DNA from: Ignavibacteria bacterium
GTDB taxonomy: Bacteria; Bacteroidota; Ignavibacteria; UBA10030
Reading direction: 5' to 3'
Assembly: GCA_016873805.1 (NCBI GenBank)
Contig: VGVZ01000013.1
Location: 1 to 64,000, forward strand
Length of the DNA: 64,000 bases
This document shows, piece by piece, positions 8,612 to 17,980 of this stretch (within the stretch, counting starts at the first letter, position 1; each line of letters begins with the position of its first letter). Below the pieces are notes generated by a model. It was given only the letters and a program-made list of their open reading frames with translations. It ran no database searches and was not told the DNA's origin. The translations under genes were made by a program, and so were the position numbers.

Positions 8612-11356
8612 TCATATTTTGAGCCGCAGGCCGACGCGACCCCATGTCTCATAGAACTCACGACCGTAAGGCCGGGATCGATCTGCCTGAAATGTCCTAA
8701 ATGGCTCGTTGGTGATGTTGACGACCTCGGCAAAGAGGATCAACTGTTGCATGAGCTGAGCGCTCACAGAGGCGTCAAACTGGAGATGGCTGTCTTGATA
8801 CACATCTTCATCGCGCCTTGTGCCATAGGAATCGACGAAATCACCGTTATAGTTCGCACTGAGCTGACCCGAGAATCCCCATTTTTCAAAACTGACAGCG
8901 GCATTGAAAACATGATCTGCCTGGCCCGCGAGGCGCGTCCTCTCCCCGTGTGGAAGAGAGGCTTTCGATGTCGTGTACGTGTAGTTCGCATAGACACCGA
9001 AGCCATCGAACGGAGCGGGAAGAAACTTGAGCTGTCGTTGTATTGCCAGCTCAACGCCGTAGATGGTTCCGCTCGTTGTGTTGCGTGACTGTGTTGTCAC
9101 GCCGCGCTGTGCGTTGGGCTCGCCAAAGGGGAAGATTGGGTCGGACAGGTTCTTATAGAACAGTCCTGCGGACATCACCCCAATATATTCATCAAAGTGC
9201 TCGAGTAAGAGGTCAGCGTTCAACGCGCGTGTCGGTCTGAGATCCGGATTTCCGATAGAGATGTTCGTTCCGTCGTCGTTCCTGTACGGAACGAGATCCA
9301 TGTAGTCCGGTCGAGCGAGGGCTGTGGTGACGGCTGCACGAAGATTCGTCCATGCGCTGAGCCGGTAGCGACCGTGGATCATCGGAAAGAGATACCCGTA
9401 TGAATTTTCCTTGTTCGATGGACTCAATGTCGCCGTGGGCGCATGCCAGGTGAAACCATCCGCAGTCGTCCACGTCTGCTCGAAGCGAACTCCAGGGAGA
9501 ATCATGAAATCCGGTGAGATGTCAATCTCAGCCATTGCAAATGCCGCGCCAACTGATTCCTTGATTTTGGAATCGTTCACATCGAGCGCTCGTTCGTATT
9601 CCGAGCGAACCCCTGCATATGTGAAATTCCCTCGAAGCGAGGCCCTGTAGTTCTTCAGGAAGTTGAGCACGTCTCCTTCAGCTGTAACCTTCGAGGGGAA
9701 AGGATAAACCCCCGGGTTGAATCCTTCGTTGCTGAAGGGAACGCCAAGATGGGTCCCAAGAACGATATTCGGCACGCCCGTGTTCAGAATCCACACATCC
9801 CGTTTGTCATCGCGATTCTTCTGTCTCGATCGGTATTTCCCGCCGAACTTCAGTGCTCCCGTCATCTCCGCACCAAGGCGAAACGGTATCGCGACATTGA
9901 AGTTCGCGACGACATCCTTCCCTTCTGCGAAACTCGACGCAGGCTGGAACTGCCGGAAGTTGTATGTTCCGTCGACGCCCCCAGTGGGATTGGCCTGAAT
10001 GTTGTTGGGGTCGCTTATGTTAGGAGTGAAGGACACGGAGCTTCTCCTGAAGAAAAGCTCAATAGGCGCTCTCTTCTCGCGTGATTCAGCATACACAACG
10101 CGATAGTCGAGTTTTGTTCCGCTCGAGAGTTCATGATCCCCACCTGCCGAGAGATTGTACACGCGGTCCTCTTCGCGTCGGGCCCGGTGTTGATAATCCA
10201 TTCGACCGCTCGCAACGGCATGACGGATTCTCAACCGATTCTCCTTGTCGAGAGATTCCGCATACGTCCCTGCGATATAGAGCGTTGAGTTTTCCGACAG
10301 ACGGTAATCGATCATACCGGTACCCCCCTGGCGAATGCGGTAAAGCGAATAGGAACGAACGTCAAGCTCACTCAGCCGATCGTCTGCCAAGCCCGGAGCA
10401 TTGAGAGTCCAGCGCGGCTCAAGACCGTCTGAGCCAAAGTCTCTTCGACTCCACGATCCTGATACGACGACCCCCAGTGCACCGTCAATGAATCGAGATC
10501 CCGCACTGATGCTTCCGCTTCCTCCGTACTTGTTGCGGATCGTCGCATAATTGCTGGATCCCTCAACGTTGATTTCCAGTCCAGGCGGAGCCTTTCGTGT
10601 AACAAGATTGACGGCACCACCGATCGCATCGGCATCCATATCCGGTGTCAGAGCTTTTGAGACTTCGATCGACTCGAGAATCCCAACGGGAACCATATCG
10701 AGCTCTTGCTGTCGCGTTTCCCGTTCTGTTTGTGGAATCTGATCCCCATTGAAGCTGACGCTGGTCATCTTGGACGATCCCCCACGAATCTGGATATATC
10801 GTCCCTCCCCCTGATCGCGTGAGATGGAAACACCCGGAATTCTCTGGACCGCTTCCGGCGCACTTGCATCGGGGAATCGCCCCATCTGGTCTGAGGCAAC
10901 GATGCTCTTGATGTTGCTGGCACTCATCTGCTGATTGAGCGCGCGCGCTTGGCCCTTCGCTAACATTCCCCACACTACCACTTCATCTGCCTGCACCGTC
11001 ACTGGACTCAGCTTGATGCTCAGAGTCGTGGACCTTCCCGCCTCCACCGTCACATCGCGCACTTCCATCTTCTGATATCCGATGTAGCTTACCTCGATGA
11101 CATATGTACCCCGCGGAACCGCCGGAATGACGAATTGGCCTTTCGCATCTGTCGCTGCTCCGTACGTCCTCCCGCGGATCACCACATTTGCACCAGGTAG
11201 CGCAATGCCGGTCACCTCCTCGACAACTGTACCGACGATTCGTCCCGTCTGAGCCGATGCGTCGGATGAGGCAACAGCCAAGGACAGTGCAATCCCAGCA
11301 AAGGCGATTACTGGAATGCTGTGCATCCGCCTCTTTAGAGCGAGTACTTTGTTCAT
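8612..11356 (-). CDS. TonB-dependent receptor of the phytase run
   Basis: This 914-residue outer-membrane receptor imports a ligand using energy from TonB/ExbBD. A signal peptide (ending ASAQ) is followed by a carboxypeptidase-regulatory-like beta-sandwich (GRIVGTVVEEVTGIALPGAN, residues about 37-120), then the plug (about 140-250, with VQRIPGVSISRDQGEGRYIQ) and a long 22-strand barrel ending in the aromatic-rich closing strand YETWGRVGLRLKI. GAGGTACTT precedes the ATG. It lacks a SusD-like partner. The phytase gene begins 174 bases after its stop codon and the inositol operon ends 225 bases upstream, so phytate, a phytate-metal complex or inositol phosphates are plausible ligands. The plug and barrel also resemble receptors annotated for siderophores, so a metal-chelate ligand remains possible. 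Confidence 0.88.
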   Translation of the reverse strand: MNKVLALKRRMHSIPVIAFAGIALSLAVASSDASAQTGRIVGTVVEEVTGIALPGANVVIRGRTYGAATDAKGQFVIPAVPRGTYVIEVSYIGYQKMEVRDVTVEAGRSTTLSIKLSPVTVQADEVVVWGMLAKGQARALNQQMSASNIKSIVASDQMGRFPDASAPEAVQRIPGVSISRDQGEGRYIQIRGGSSKMTSVSFNGDQIPQTERETRQQELDMVPVGILESIEVSKALTPDMDADAIGGAVNLVTRKAPPGLEINVEGSSNYATIRNKYGGSGSISAGSRFIDGALGVVVSGSWSRRDFGSDGLEPRWTLNAPGLADDRLSELDVRSYSLYRIRQGGTGMIDYRLSENSTLYIAGTYAESLDKENRLRIRHAVASGRMDYQHRARREEDRVYNLSAGGDHELSSGTKLDYRVVYAESREKRAPIELFFRRSSVSFTPNISDPNNIQANPTGGVDGTYNFRQFQPASSFAEGKDVVANFNVAIPFRLGAEMTGALKFGGKYRSRQKNRDDKRDVWILNTGVPNIVLGTHLGVPFSNEGFNPGVYPFPSKVTAEGDVLNFLKNYRASLRGNFTYAGVRSEYERALDVNDSKIKESVGAAFAMAEIDISPDFMILPGVRFEQTWTTADGFTWHAPTATLSPSNKENSYGYLFPMIHGRYRLSAWTNLRAAVTTALARPDYMDLVPYRNDDGTNISIGNPDLRPTRALNADLLLEHFDEYIGVMSAGLFYKNLSDPIFPFGEPNAQRGVTTQSRNTTSGTIYGVELAIQRQLKFLPAPFDGFGVYANYTYTTSKASLPHGERTRLAGQADHVFNAAVSFEKWGFSGQLSANYNGDFVDSYGTRRDEDVYQDSHLQFDASVSAQLMQQLILFAEVVNITNEPFRTFQADRSRPYGREFYETWGRVGLRLKI

Positions 11357-11581
11357 AAGTACCTCCGTGTGACTAGGTGAATAGATGTGATGATTTGTGG
11401 AAGCATAGGAACCACAAATTGGGAAAGAACAACCTCGTTAATTCCAGAACACGTCAAAACGAAACAATGGGTTTTTCCGTTGGAGCGGTGTTCAAATGAT
11501 CATCGGAGCCTGTGATCCTTCCCTTCCCTTGAGCCAATCTCAAGGCCATCCTCGAAAAGCCCCTTTCGGAGATTGTTGAAT
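11357..11581. other. Gap between the LacI-type regulator and the TonB receptor
   Basis: This gap must hold the 3' end of the inositol operon transcript and probably the promoter of the receptor-phytase run. A weak hairpin (CCGAAAGGGGCTTTTCGAGG on the minus strand) lies shortly after the regulator's stop codon. I find no copy of the TGTAATCGATTACA operator here and no convincing promoter. Confidence 0.4.
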
Positions 11582-12580
11582 CTACCCGCTCGACCTTCGC
11601 ACAACCAACACAGGATCAAGGCTGATTCTACTCGGCTTGCGATCAGGATTAGCGAACCGTTCAAACAGGACCTCTGCGGCCTTTCGACCGACTTCATATG
11701 CCGGCTGGCGAATCACCGTGAGAGGCGGATTGATTGATTCTGCCCACGGGAGGTCGTCAAATCCTACCAGGGAGATATCATCCGGTACTCGCAGTCCCCG
11801 ATTGTGAATCGCGGCAAGGGCCCCGAGCGCCATCAGGTTGTTGGCCACAAACAGAGCCGTAGGACGCTCCGAAAGATCAAGGATCTGTTCCGTCAGCAAC
11901 CGCCCACTCTCCTGCTTGTAGTCGCCGATCCGAACGAGTTCCGGATCAGCCGGAATATCATGTGCCTTGAGCGTATCCACATATCCCCTCAGACGATCAC
12001 GGCTCGTTGAGATGTCAGGTCTGCCGGAGACAAATCCGATTCGCCGATGACCCTTGGCAATCAGGAATTCTATCGCCAGTTGTGCACCGCGATAGTTGTT
12101 CACTTCAACCGTATCGACAGGTATTGTCAAGACGCTTCGGTCCACACACACGACGGGGATCCCCTCCCGAACAAGGGTGGTCACTTCCTGATCTGTTTCA
12201 TTCAAGGGGGGAATGATAATCCCATCAACGTATTCCGATCGCATCACATCGAGGTAGAATTTTTCCTTTTGGGGGCTCTCATCCGAATTACAAAGAAGCA
12301 CCGCATAGTTGTTCGCGTACCCAACATCCTCAACGCCCCGAGCGAGCTCGGCAAAAAAGGGATTCTGAATGTCAGGAATGATCAGACCGAGCATGTTGGT
12401 CTTTCCGCGCGTGACCCGAAGCCGGCGGGCCACCCGGCTCGGATTGTACCCCAGTCGTTTGAGCGCCTTTTTGACTCTCGTCCGCGTTTCGGGATCGACG
12501 TTATTTGATTTATTGACAACACGGGAGACTGTTGCCGTTGATACTCCGGCCAGACGAGCCACATCTTTCAGTGTTCCCAT
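11582..12580 (-). CDS. LacI-family regulator of the inositol operon
   Basis: This 332-residue DNA-binding repressor begins with a LacI helix-turn-helix (TLKDVARLAGVSTATVSRVV, residues 3-22) and a hinge helix (NPSRVARRLR). A periplasmic-binding-protein-like effector domain follows (LGLIIPDIQNPFFAELARGV; VVCVDRS; GRPDISTSRDRLRGY; VGFDDLPWAESINPPLTV). I chose the ATG at 12580, which has GGAAGGAAT upstream; a TTG further upstream would overlap the inositol dehydrogenase gene. It is the last gene of the iol operon, 49 bases after iolG. The tandem operators at 20506-20540 have the CG-centred palindromic form expected for this family, so autoregulation of the operon with inositol or an inositol derivative as inducer is likely. 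It is the positional counterpart of the Thermotoga iol regulator but belongs to the LacI family. Confidence 0.9.
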   Translation of the reverse strand: MGTLKDVARLAGVSTATVSRVVNKSNNVDPETRTRVKKALKRLGYNPSRVARRLRVTRGKTNMLGLIIPDIQNPFFAELARGVEDVGYANNYAVLLCNSDESPQKEKFYLDVMRSEYVDGIIIPPLNETDQEVTTLVREGIPVVCVDRSVLTIPVDTVEVNNYRGAQLAIEFLIAKGHRRIGFVSGRPDISTSRDRLRGYVDTLKAHDIPADPELVRIGDYKQESGRLLTEQILDLSERPTALFVANNLMALGALAAIHNRGLRVPDDISLVGFDDLPWAESINPPLTVIRQPAYEVGRKAAEVLFERFANPDRKPSRISLDPVLVVRRSSG

Positions 12581-12629
12581 GGGATCATTCCTTCCGAGGG
12601 TGTCGGAGCAGATCGCTTCGTATGGCGCC

Positions 12630-13634
12630 TTACAGGTCCACGGGCCGGCGTTCGTTGAACGACTGTGTCGCAGCAAGACTGACCTTCAACGCGGCCACAC
12701 CATCCGCACAGGTGATCGATGGTGCTTTCCCGTCCAAATACGTTCGCACAAACGCCTTCAACTGCGCGACATAAGCTTTTTCAAACCGTTCAAAGAAATA
12801 TGGGACGGTATCATGCATAATTCCTTCCTTCTTCATCACCAGTATCGGTGTCTCCCGGAGGTACCCGATCTGTAACGTTCCGTTTGTGCCCAGAATCTCC
12901 GTACGGATATCATACCCGTAAACGCCATTTCGGCTGAGATCCACAACACCCAATGCACCATCGGCAAAATACATGTTCACAACCGCGTTATCGATATCAC
13001 CGATCTGCTTCATCTCCGGGTAGGCGAGCGTTCCACCGACGGTGTACACCGATTTGACCTCTCCCATAAACCACCGGACGAGGTCAAAGTCATGAATGCC
13101 CATGTCTATGAGGAGGCCGCCGCTGTTGACAGGATTGGCGTACTCAAGACTTGGGCGATACGGATCACGGGACGAGCACTTGATCACCACAGGAGTACCA
13201 ATTTCCCCTGCATCAATTCTCGCCTTTGCTGCCGCATATCCCGGATCATACCGGCGCATGAATCCCATGTGGAAAAATACTTTTGTTTTGTCGATCACCT
13301 GCATTATTTCGATCGACTCACTGAGGGAAATTGAGAGAGGTTTTTCAGAAAAAATCACTTTCCCCGCTTCAGCCGCAGCAACAATGACGTCGCGGTGCAG
13401 CTTGGTCGGTGTTAGGACCGCGATCGCCTCCACCTCACGAAGTTTGATCAAGTCATGATAATCAGTGAATGCCTTTTCAATACCGAGTTCCTGCGCGACA
13501 GCATTGAGGGTCGATGCATCTGCGTCCGCGACTGCCACGAGACGGGCTTCAGGGATGTGATAGGCAAAATATTGTGCGTACGCTCTTCCAAGACGTCCAA
13601 GTCCGACGACACCTACTTTGAGTTTCTTACCCAT
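12630..13634 (-). CDS. iolG: Gfo/Idh/MocA-family inositol 2-dehydrogenase, IolG
   Basis: This 334-residue cytoplasmic NAD-dependent dehydrogenase most likely oxidises myo-inositol to scyllo-inosose (2-keto-myo-inositol), the first catabolic step. An N-terminal Rossmann fold (VGVVGLGRLGRAYAQYF, residues 7-23) is followed by the family's conserved EKP motif with the catalytic lysine (FSEKPLS, near residue 98). Next comes the GGLLIDMGIHDFDLVRW motif (near 172-188), which supplies the catalytic Asp/His pair of inositol dehydrogenases. It sits between the sugar-binding protein gene (30 bases) and the LacI regulator gene (49 bases) of the same operon, beside iolO, iolN and iolM, which makes inositol the best substrate. 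Other Gfo/Idh/MocA sugar dehydrogenases share the fold, so the stereoisomer used remains open. Confidence 0.87.
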   Translation of the reverse strand: MGKKLKVGVVGLGRLGRAYAQYFAYHIPEARLVAVADADASTLNAVAQELGIEKAFTDYHDLIKLREVEAIAVLTPTKLHRDVIVAAAEAGKVIFSEKPLSISLSESIEIMQVIDKTKVFFHMGFMRRYDPGYAAAKARIDAGEIGTPVVIKCSSRDPYRPSLEYANPVNSGGLLIDMGIHDFDLVRWFMGEVKSVYTVGGTLAYPEMKQIGDIDNAVVNMYFADGALGVVDLSRNGVYGYDIRTEILGTNGTLQIGYLRETPILVMKKEGIMHDTVPYFFERFEKAYVAQLKAFVRTYLDGKAPSITCADGVAALKVSLAATQSFNERRPVDL

Positions 13635-13664
13635 GGATAGATTCTTCCTTCCGCGTAGTGGTGT

Positions 13665-14618
13665 TCATTTCTTTTGTGATTCTTCGACCAGGAGTGATTC
13701 CTTCGTAACCAGACCGATCTTGACCGGTATGAAGGCCGGAATCGATTCTCCGTGCAGCAGTGTGACCGCGTGTTCCACGGCAAGACGGCCCATTTCTGAC
13801 GGATACTGAATGACTGACGCCGCCATTTGATTGTTCTTGATTGCAACTTTCGCGTCGGCTAACGCGTCGAATCCTACGACGATAATGTTGCCGGTCTTTC
13901 GGGCCGCCGCGATGGCTTCGACCGCCCCTAACGCCATCAGATCATTGCATGCAAAGAGAGCCTGCACACGCGGATGCGACTGCAGCATGTTTTGAAAGAC
14001 GTTGTATCCCTGGTCGCGCTCCCAGTTCGCAGTCTGTGAACCGACGATCGTTATCGCGTTGAACCGCTCGATGACTGAGCGAAATCCTTTTAATCGGGAA
14101 TCGCTTGTTTCATGACCCGGAATGCCTTCCAGAATCGCAACATACCCTCGTCCCTGAAGTCTGTCGGCGATGTACTGGCCGGCCAGCTTCCCCCCCTCAA
14201 GATTATCCGATCCGATAAAGGTTGCCACAGATCCGCCGGCGCTGTGGAGCGTCTGCTGATCGACCTGCGTATCAACGATAATAACCGGTATGCCGGCCTT
14301 GTTCGCCTTTAGGATCGCCGGCACAATCTCCTTCGAGCCGCTGGGGGTTACACACAAGGCATTGACCTTTGTTTCGATGAGGTTCTCGATGATCTGCATC
14401 TGTTTCTCCACATCAAGCTCCCTCTCAGCTCCCTGAACAACGAGCCGGACGCCGGCCGCTTCCGCAGCCTTCCGCGCCCCCTGCTCCATGTCGATAAAGA
14501 ACGGATGATTGAGCGTCTTAACGACCAGAGCGATGACCGGGCTTCCCTCCTGTTGAGTATCCCGATGACATGAGGCAATCAGGAGAACCGCGGTCAGCAG
14601 CGAGATCACGTATTTCAT
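13665..14618 (-). CDS. Sugar/inositol ABC importer, substrate-binding lipoprotein (RbsB family)
   Basis: This 317-residue type I periplasmic-binding protein of the RbsB family has a lipoprotein signal (LLTAVLLIASC, Cys17), so it is membrane-anchored rather than soluble. The ligand-binding core shows the usual blocks: ALVVKTLNHPFFIDMEQGA near residue 30, ALCVTPSGSKEIVPAILKAN near 87, IPVIIVDTQVD near 109, FIGSDNLEGG near 132 and FACNDLMALGAVEAI near 220. It heads toward the permease and ATPase of the same operon (22 bases to the permease gene). The surrounding iol genes make inositol the likely ligand; the Thermotoga iol cluster likewise carries its own ABC importer. Ribose or another cyclic polyol cannot be excluded by sequence alone. 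Confidence 0.87.
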   Translation of the reverse strand: MKYVISLLTAVLLIASCHRDTQQEGSPVIALVVKTLNHPFFIDMEQGARKAAEAAGVRLVVQGAERELDVEKQMQIIENLIETKVNALCVTPSGSKEIVPAILKANKAGIPVIIVDTQVDQQTLHSAGGSVATFIGSDNLEGGKLAGQYIADRLQGRGYVAILEGIPGHETSDSRLKGFRSVIERFNAITIVGSQTANWERDQGYNVFQNMLQSHPRVQALFACNDLMALGAVEAIAAARKTGNIIVVGFDALADAKVAIKNNQMAASVIQYPSEMGRLAVEHAVTLLHGESIPAFIPVKIGLVTKESLLVEESQKK

Positions 14619-14640
14619 ATTCAGGTATTCCCTCTGCGGG

Positions 14641-15582
14641 TTATCGAGATCGTTTTTTCAGCATCATGTCGACAAACACTGCAATGATGATGACGGAGCC
14701 GATCGCAATCTGTTGAATGAAGGAGGAGACACCGAGCAGATTGAGACCATTTCGTAAGACCCCAATGAGGAGCGCGCCGACCAGCGTGCCGAAGATTGTC
14801 CCTTCGCCCCCCATCAGACTTGTTCCGCCGATCACCGTGGCAGCAATGGCGTCGAGTTCATACATGATTCCTGCAGTCGGTTGCGCGGAATTCAATCTCG
14901 CCGTCAATAGAATTGCCGCGACTCCGCACAGCATCCCGCACAGACCGTATACTGCGGTCTTGTAGAGCCGGACGTTGACACCGGAGAGCACAACAGCTTC
15001 TTCATTTCCCCCGATTGCGTAGGTGTATCTGCCGAGTTTCGTTCGCTTGAGCACAAAATGGGCGGTGACATAGACAATGCCCATGAGAATCACTGGGAAG
15101 GGTACCGTGAGCACCTCTCCCGTGGAAACCAGGCGAAATGTGTCGGAGAATCCGGAGATCGGTCGGCCGTCCGTGTACATCAGAGCAAGTCCCCGGGCGA
15201 GACTCATCATGCCCAGCGTCGCAATAAACGCGGGAAGACGTCCGTATGAGATCAAGAGTCCATTGGCCAGACCGCAGAGGAATCCTGTCGCCAGTGCAAT
15301 TGCGCCGGCAATGAGCGGAGGCACTCCTGTGGCCAGCACACTCCCAAGAACCACGCCGGAGAGTGCGATCACCGATCCCACAGAAAGATCGATGCCGGCC
15401 GTGATGATGACGAATGTCATCCCGACCGCGACGATCGCGATGATCGACGTTTGTTGAAGAACATTGATGAGATTGGAGACCGTCAGGAAATGCGGTGTGA
15501 GTGTCCACAACAACAGACAGAGGAGCGCCAATCCAAGGAGCGTACCGAACGAACGACCATATGCGGCAATTGAGTTCATCAT
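14641..15582 (-). CDS. Sugar/inositol ABC importer, permease (RbsC family)
   Basis: This 313-residue inner-membrane permease of the RbsC/AraH family has eight to ten hydrophobic segments. Family hallmarks include VGMTFVIITAGIDLSVGSVIALSGV (residues about 53-77), RLPAFIATLGMMSLARGLALM (near 113) and GRYTYAIGGNEEAVVLSGVN near 190, the EAA-like cytoplasmic loop that contacts the ATPase. The C-terminal GEGTIFGTLVGALLIGVLRNGLNLLG is also typical. There is only one permease gene, so it presumably forms a homodimer. Spacing of 5 bases to the ATPase gene and 22 bases to the binding-protein gene shows one transcription unit. The substrate is inferred as inositol from the adjacent iol genes. Confidence 0.9.
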   Translation of the reverse strand: MMNSIAAYGRSFGTLLGLALLCLLLWTLTPHFLTVSNLINVLQQTSIIAIVAVGMTFVIITAGIDLSVGSVIALSGVVLGSVLATGVPPLIAGAIALATGFLCGLANGLLISYGRLPAFIATLGMMSLARGLALMYTDGRPISGFSDTFRLVSTGEVLTVPFPVILMGIVYVTAHFVLKRTKLGRYTYAIGGNEEAVVLSGVNVRLYKTAVYGLCGMLCGVAAILLTARLNSAQPTAGIMYELDAIAATVIGGTSLMGGEGTIFGTLVGALLIGVLRNGLNLLGVSSFIQQIAIGSVIIIAVFVDMMLKKRSR

Positions 15583-15588
15583 GGGACT

Positions 15589-17130
15589 TCAGTTATGAAT
15601 CCCCAATGCACATTGCAGGATCTTTTCTTGCGTCGCGTCCGTCGCGGAGAATTCTCCCGTGATTCGTCCTTCATGCATCACCAGTATCCTGTCGCTCATG
15701 CCGAGAATCTCCGGCAATTCGGAGGAGATCAGAAGAATCGCCGCGCCATCCGCCGTTAATCTGTTCATCAGCTGGTAGATCTCTACTTTTGCCCCGACGT
15801 CGATGCCTCTTGTCGGCTCATCGAAAATCAACACTCGTGCCTCCGTACAGAGCCATTTGCTCACAATCACCTTTTGCTGATTTCCACCGCTGAGGTAGAG
15901 AACCTTTTGATCCGCTGAAGGCGTTTTTATCTTAAGGTCCTCGATGAACTCACCCGCAACCCGCCTCTCTTTCTCCCGATTGATGATGCCGGCGCGGCAA
16001 ACCTTCTCCATACTCGGGAGGACGATGTTCTCCTTCACCGACAACTTCAAGACGAGACCTTGCGTCTTTCTGTCTTCCGTGAGGAAGCCCATACCGCAGG
16101 CGATGGCCTTTTGCGGGGAATCGATATTCGTCAACCTACCCTCGACGGTGACCGAGCCGGAGTCGATTGGATCCAGCCCGAATAGAGCGCGTGCGAGATC
16201 CGTTCTTCCCGATCCAAGGAGTCCGGCTATCCCCAGCACTTCCCCGCGACGGAGGGAAAAACTGATGTCCTTCAGAACGCCTCCGCGTGAGAGATGATCA
16301 ACACGAAGGGCCTCTTCGCCGATCGTGGCCGTCTTTTTTGGAAACTGTTCTTTCAGTTCCCGATTGACCATGAGGCGGACTAGTTCGCCTTTCGCGACAG
16401 CCTTCATCGATCGCGTGCCTACGTTCTTTCCGTCAAGGAGTACTGTCACTCTGTCACCGATTTGAAAGATCTCATCAAGCCGGTGAGAAATGAAGACGAT
16501 AGAGACGCCATCCTCTTTGAGTCGCTGCATAATGCGAAAGAGCTCGCCAATTTCCCGTTCGGTGATCGCGGACGTCGGCTCATCCATGATCAGAATCTTC
16601 GACTGAACCGAGAGTGCCTTCGCCACTTCGACCATCTGTTGCTGGGCCACTGTCAGCGTCCGCACGACGGCACGGGCATCCAACGCGACGCCGAGAAGAT
16701 CGAGCTGGCTCTGCGCCAAACTGAAGAGCTTTTTCTGATCGATGATACCCGGTGCAAGTTTGGGCTCTCGGCCGAGGACGATGTTTTCAGCGACGGTCAG
16801 ATGCGGAACAAGATTCAGTTCCTGGTAGATGATGGAGATGCCGAGCCGTTGCGCATCTCCCGGACTCTTGATATCGACTTCACGTCCCCACAACCAAACA
16901 GCGCCGGAGTCCTTCCGATACGCACCGCTCAGAATCTTCATCAGCGTCGATTTACCCGCACCATTTTCACCCAGGAGAACGTGGACCTCGCCTCTCCGAA
17001 GCTCGAAGGAGACGTCCTGCAAGGCAACGACTCCAGGGAACGATTTCCAAATTCCCTGCATACTCAGGACCGGCTCTGGCGACAAGAGATCCGACACTCT
17101 TCCGACAGGATGTTCCGATGGCATCGGCAT
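15589..17130 (-). CDS. Sugar/inositol ABC importer, double ATP-binding protein (RbsA family)
   Basis: This protein of about 513 residues carries two fused nucleotide-binding domains and powers the adjacent importer from the cytoplasmic face. The first domain has Walker A GENGAGKST (near residue 53), a signature variant LTVAQQQMVEVAKAL and Walker B ILIMDEPTSA. The second has LSGGNQQKVIVSKWL and VLIFDEPTRGIDVG but a degenerate Walker A (GLLGSGRTDLARALFG), as is normal for RbsA/MglA proteins. The ATG at 17130 was chosen because a more distal TTG lies almost against the stop codon of the epimerase gene. It is tightly packed between iolO and the permease gene. Confidence 0.92.
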   Translation of the reverse strand: MPMPSEHPVGRVSDLLSPEPVLSMQGIWKSFPGVVALQDVSFELRRGEVHVLLGENGAGKSTLMKILSGAYRKDSGAVWLWGREVDIKSPGDAQRLGISIIYQELNLVPHLTVAENIVLGREPKLAPGIIDQKKLFSLAQSQLDLLGVALDARAVVRTLTVAQQQMVEVAKALSVQSKILIMDEPTSAITEREIGELFRIMQRLKEDGVSIVFISHRLDEIFQIGDRVTVLLDGKNVGTRSMKAVAKGELVRLMVNRELKEQFPKKTATIGEEALRVDHLSRGGVLKDISFSLRRGEVLGIAGLLGSGRTDLARALFGLDPIDSGSVTVEGRLTNIDSPQKAIACGMGFLTEDRKTQGLVLKLSVKENIVLPSMEKVCRAGIINREKERRVAGEFIEDLKIKTPSADQKVLYLSGGNQQKVIVSKWLCTEARVLIFDEPTRGIDVGAKVEIYQLMNRLTADGAAILLISSELPEILGMSDRILVMHEGRITGEFSATDATQEKILQCALGIHN

Positions 17131-17145
17131 GGATGAGCTCAATAG

Positions 17146-17967
17146 TCAACAGATGTTCTTTGACAGCATTGCCCTCAAGTGCGCGATAGCCCGTTCAGCC
17201 GAAAGATCAGCGCTCGGCAACGGCATGAACTCCCCCGACACAAAACCATCATACCCAATCTTCTCAAGCACACCCATAATCGACCGGAAATCCAGATGTC
17301 CCGCGCCGGGGTACCATCGATTCGAATCTGCGACGTGAAAATGGAAAAGGCGATCGCCACATTGACGGATCGCCTTTTCGATATTCGGCTCCTCGATGTT
17401 CATGTGAAATGTATCAAGGAGGAGCCCAAGGTTATCGGCCCCGACTTTCTCAATAAGATCCAATCCTTCTCCGACCGTATGGATGAGATCTGTTTCGTAC
17501 CGGTTAATCGGCTCCAGCGCAAATCGCACTCCACGGGCAGAAGCAGCCGATGTACACTCGCGAAGCGCCTCAATGAGATATGTCATCGACTGCTCCTGCA
17601 TCTGTCCTTCTGAAGTCTTTCCCCGGATCAAACCCAGGATAATCATAGAGCCCAGATGTGCTGCAAGGTCGATATGGTTCCTGATCCGTTCCACCGCATC
17701 CCGACGAACGGATGGAATGTTGCTCGTGAATGAGAGTTTATCTTCTCCCCAGGCCTGACCGGTGCCGATGGCTGGGACCGACAGGGCGTATGACGATACT
17801 GTCCGCGCTAATGCCTTCGCATCAATCTGAAGGGGATCGCGAATGGCAAGTTCGACACCGTCATACCCCCAGCCTGAGATCTTTGCGATGTTTTCTTCAA
17901 AGCTGCCTTTCAGAGCGACAGCCTGGAATTGAGCAGCGTGTGTGGATAGAACGATGCTGAATTTCAT
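17146..17967 (-). CDS. iolO: 5-keto-L-gluconate epimerase, IolO-like
   Basis: This 273-residue TIM-barrel protein belongs to the sugar phosphate isomerase/epimerase superfamily. From memory it matches Thermotoga maritima TM0416 (IolO) in several blocks: AIGTGQAW, GLIRGKTSEG, EPINRYETDLIHT, LLLDTFHMNIEEPNIEKAI and FHFHVADSNRWYPGAGHLDF. These carry the metal-binding glutamate, aspartate and histidines (Glu near residue 152, Asp and His near 186-189, His near 212, and a C-terminal glutamate in SGEFMPLP). TM0416 interconverts 5-keto-L-gluconate and D-tagaturonate, the step that delivers inositol carbon to the uronate pathway. The gene lies 13 bases after iolN and 15 bases before the ATPase gene start. 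Tagatose 3-epimerase-like activity on free sugars is the main alternative, but the cluster argues against it. Confidence 0.87.
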   Translation of the reverse strand: MKFSIVLSTHAAQFQAVALKGSFEENIAKISGWGYDGVELAIRDPLQIDAKALARTVSSYALSVPAIGTGQAWGEDKLSFTSNIPSVRRDAVERIRNHIDLAAHLGSMIILGLIRGKTSEGQMQEQSMTYLIEALRECTSAASARGVRFALEPINRYETDLIHTVGEGLDLIEKVGADNLGLLLDTFHMNIEEPNIEKAIRQCGDRLFHFHVADSNRWYPGAGHLDFRSIMGVLEKIGYDGFVSGEFMPLPSADLSAERAIAHLRAMLSKNIC

Positions 17968-17980
17968 CGCCGCTCAATCA

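Noticed and set aside
12581-12676. Extended TTG start for the LacI-type regulator
   Set aside because: It would overlap the end of iolG and adds unrelated residues before the helix-turn-helix; the ATG with GGAAGGAAT is better.
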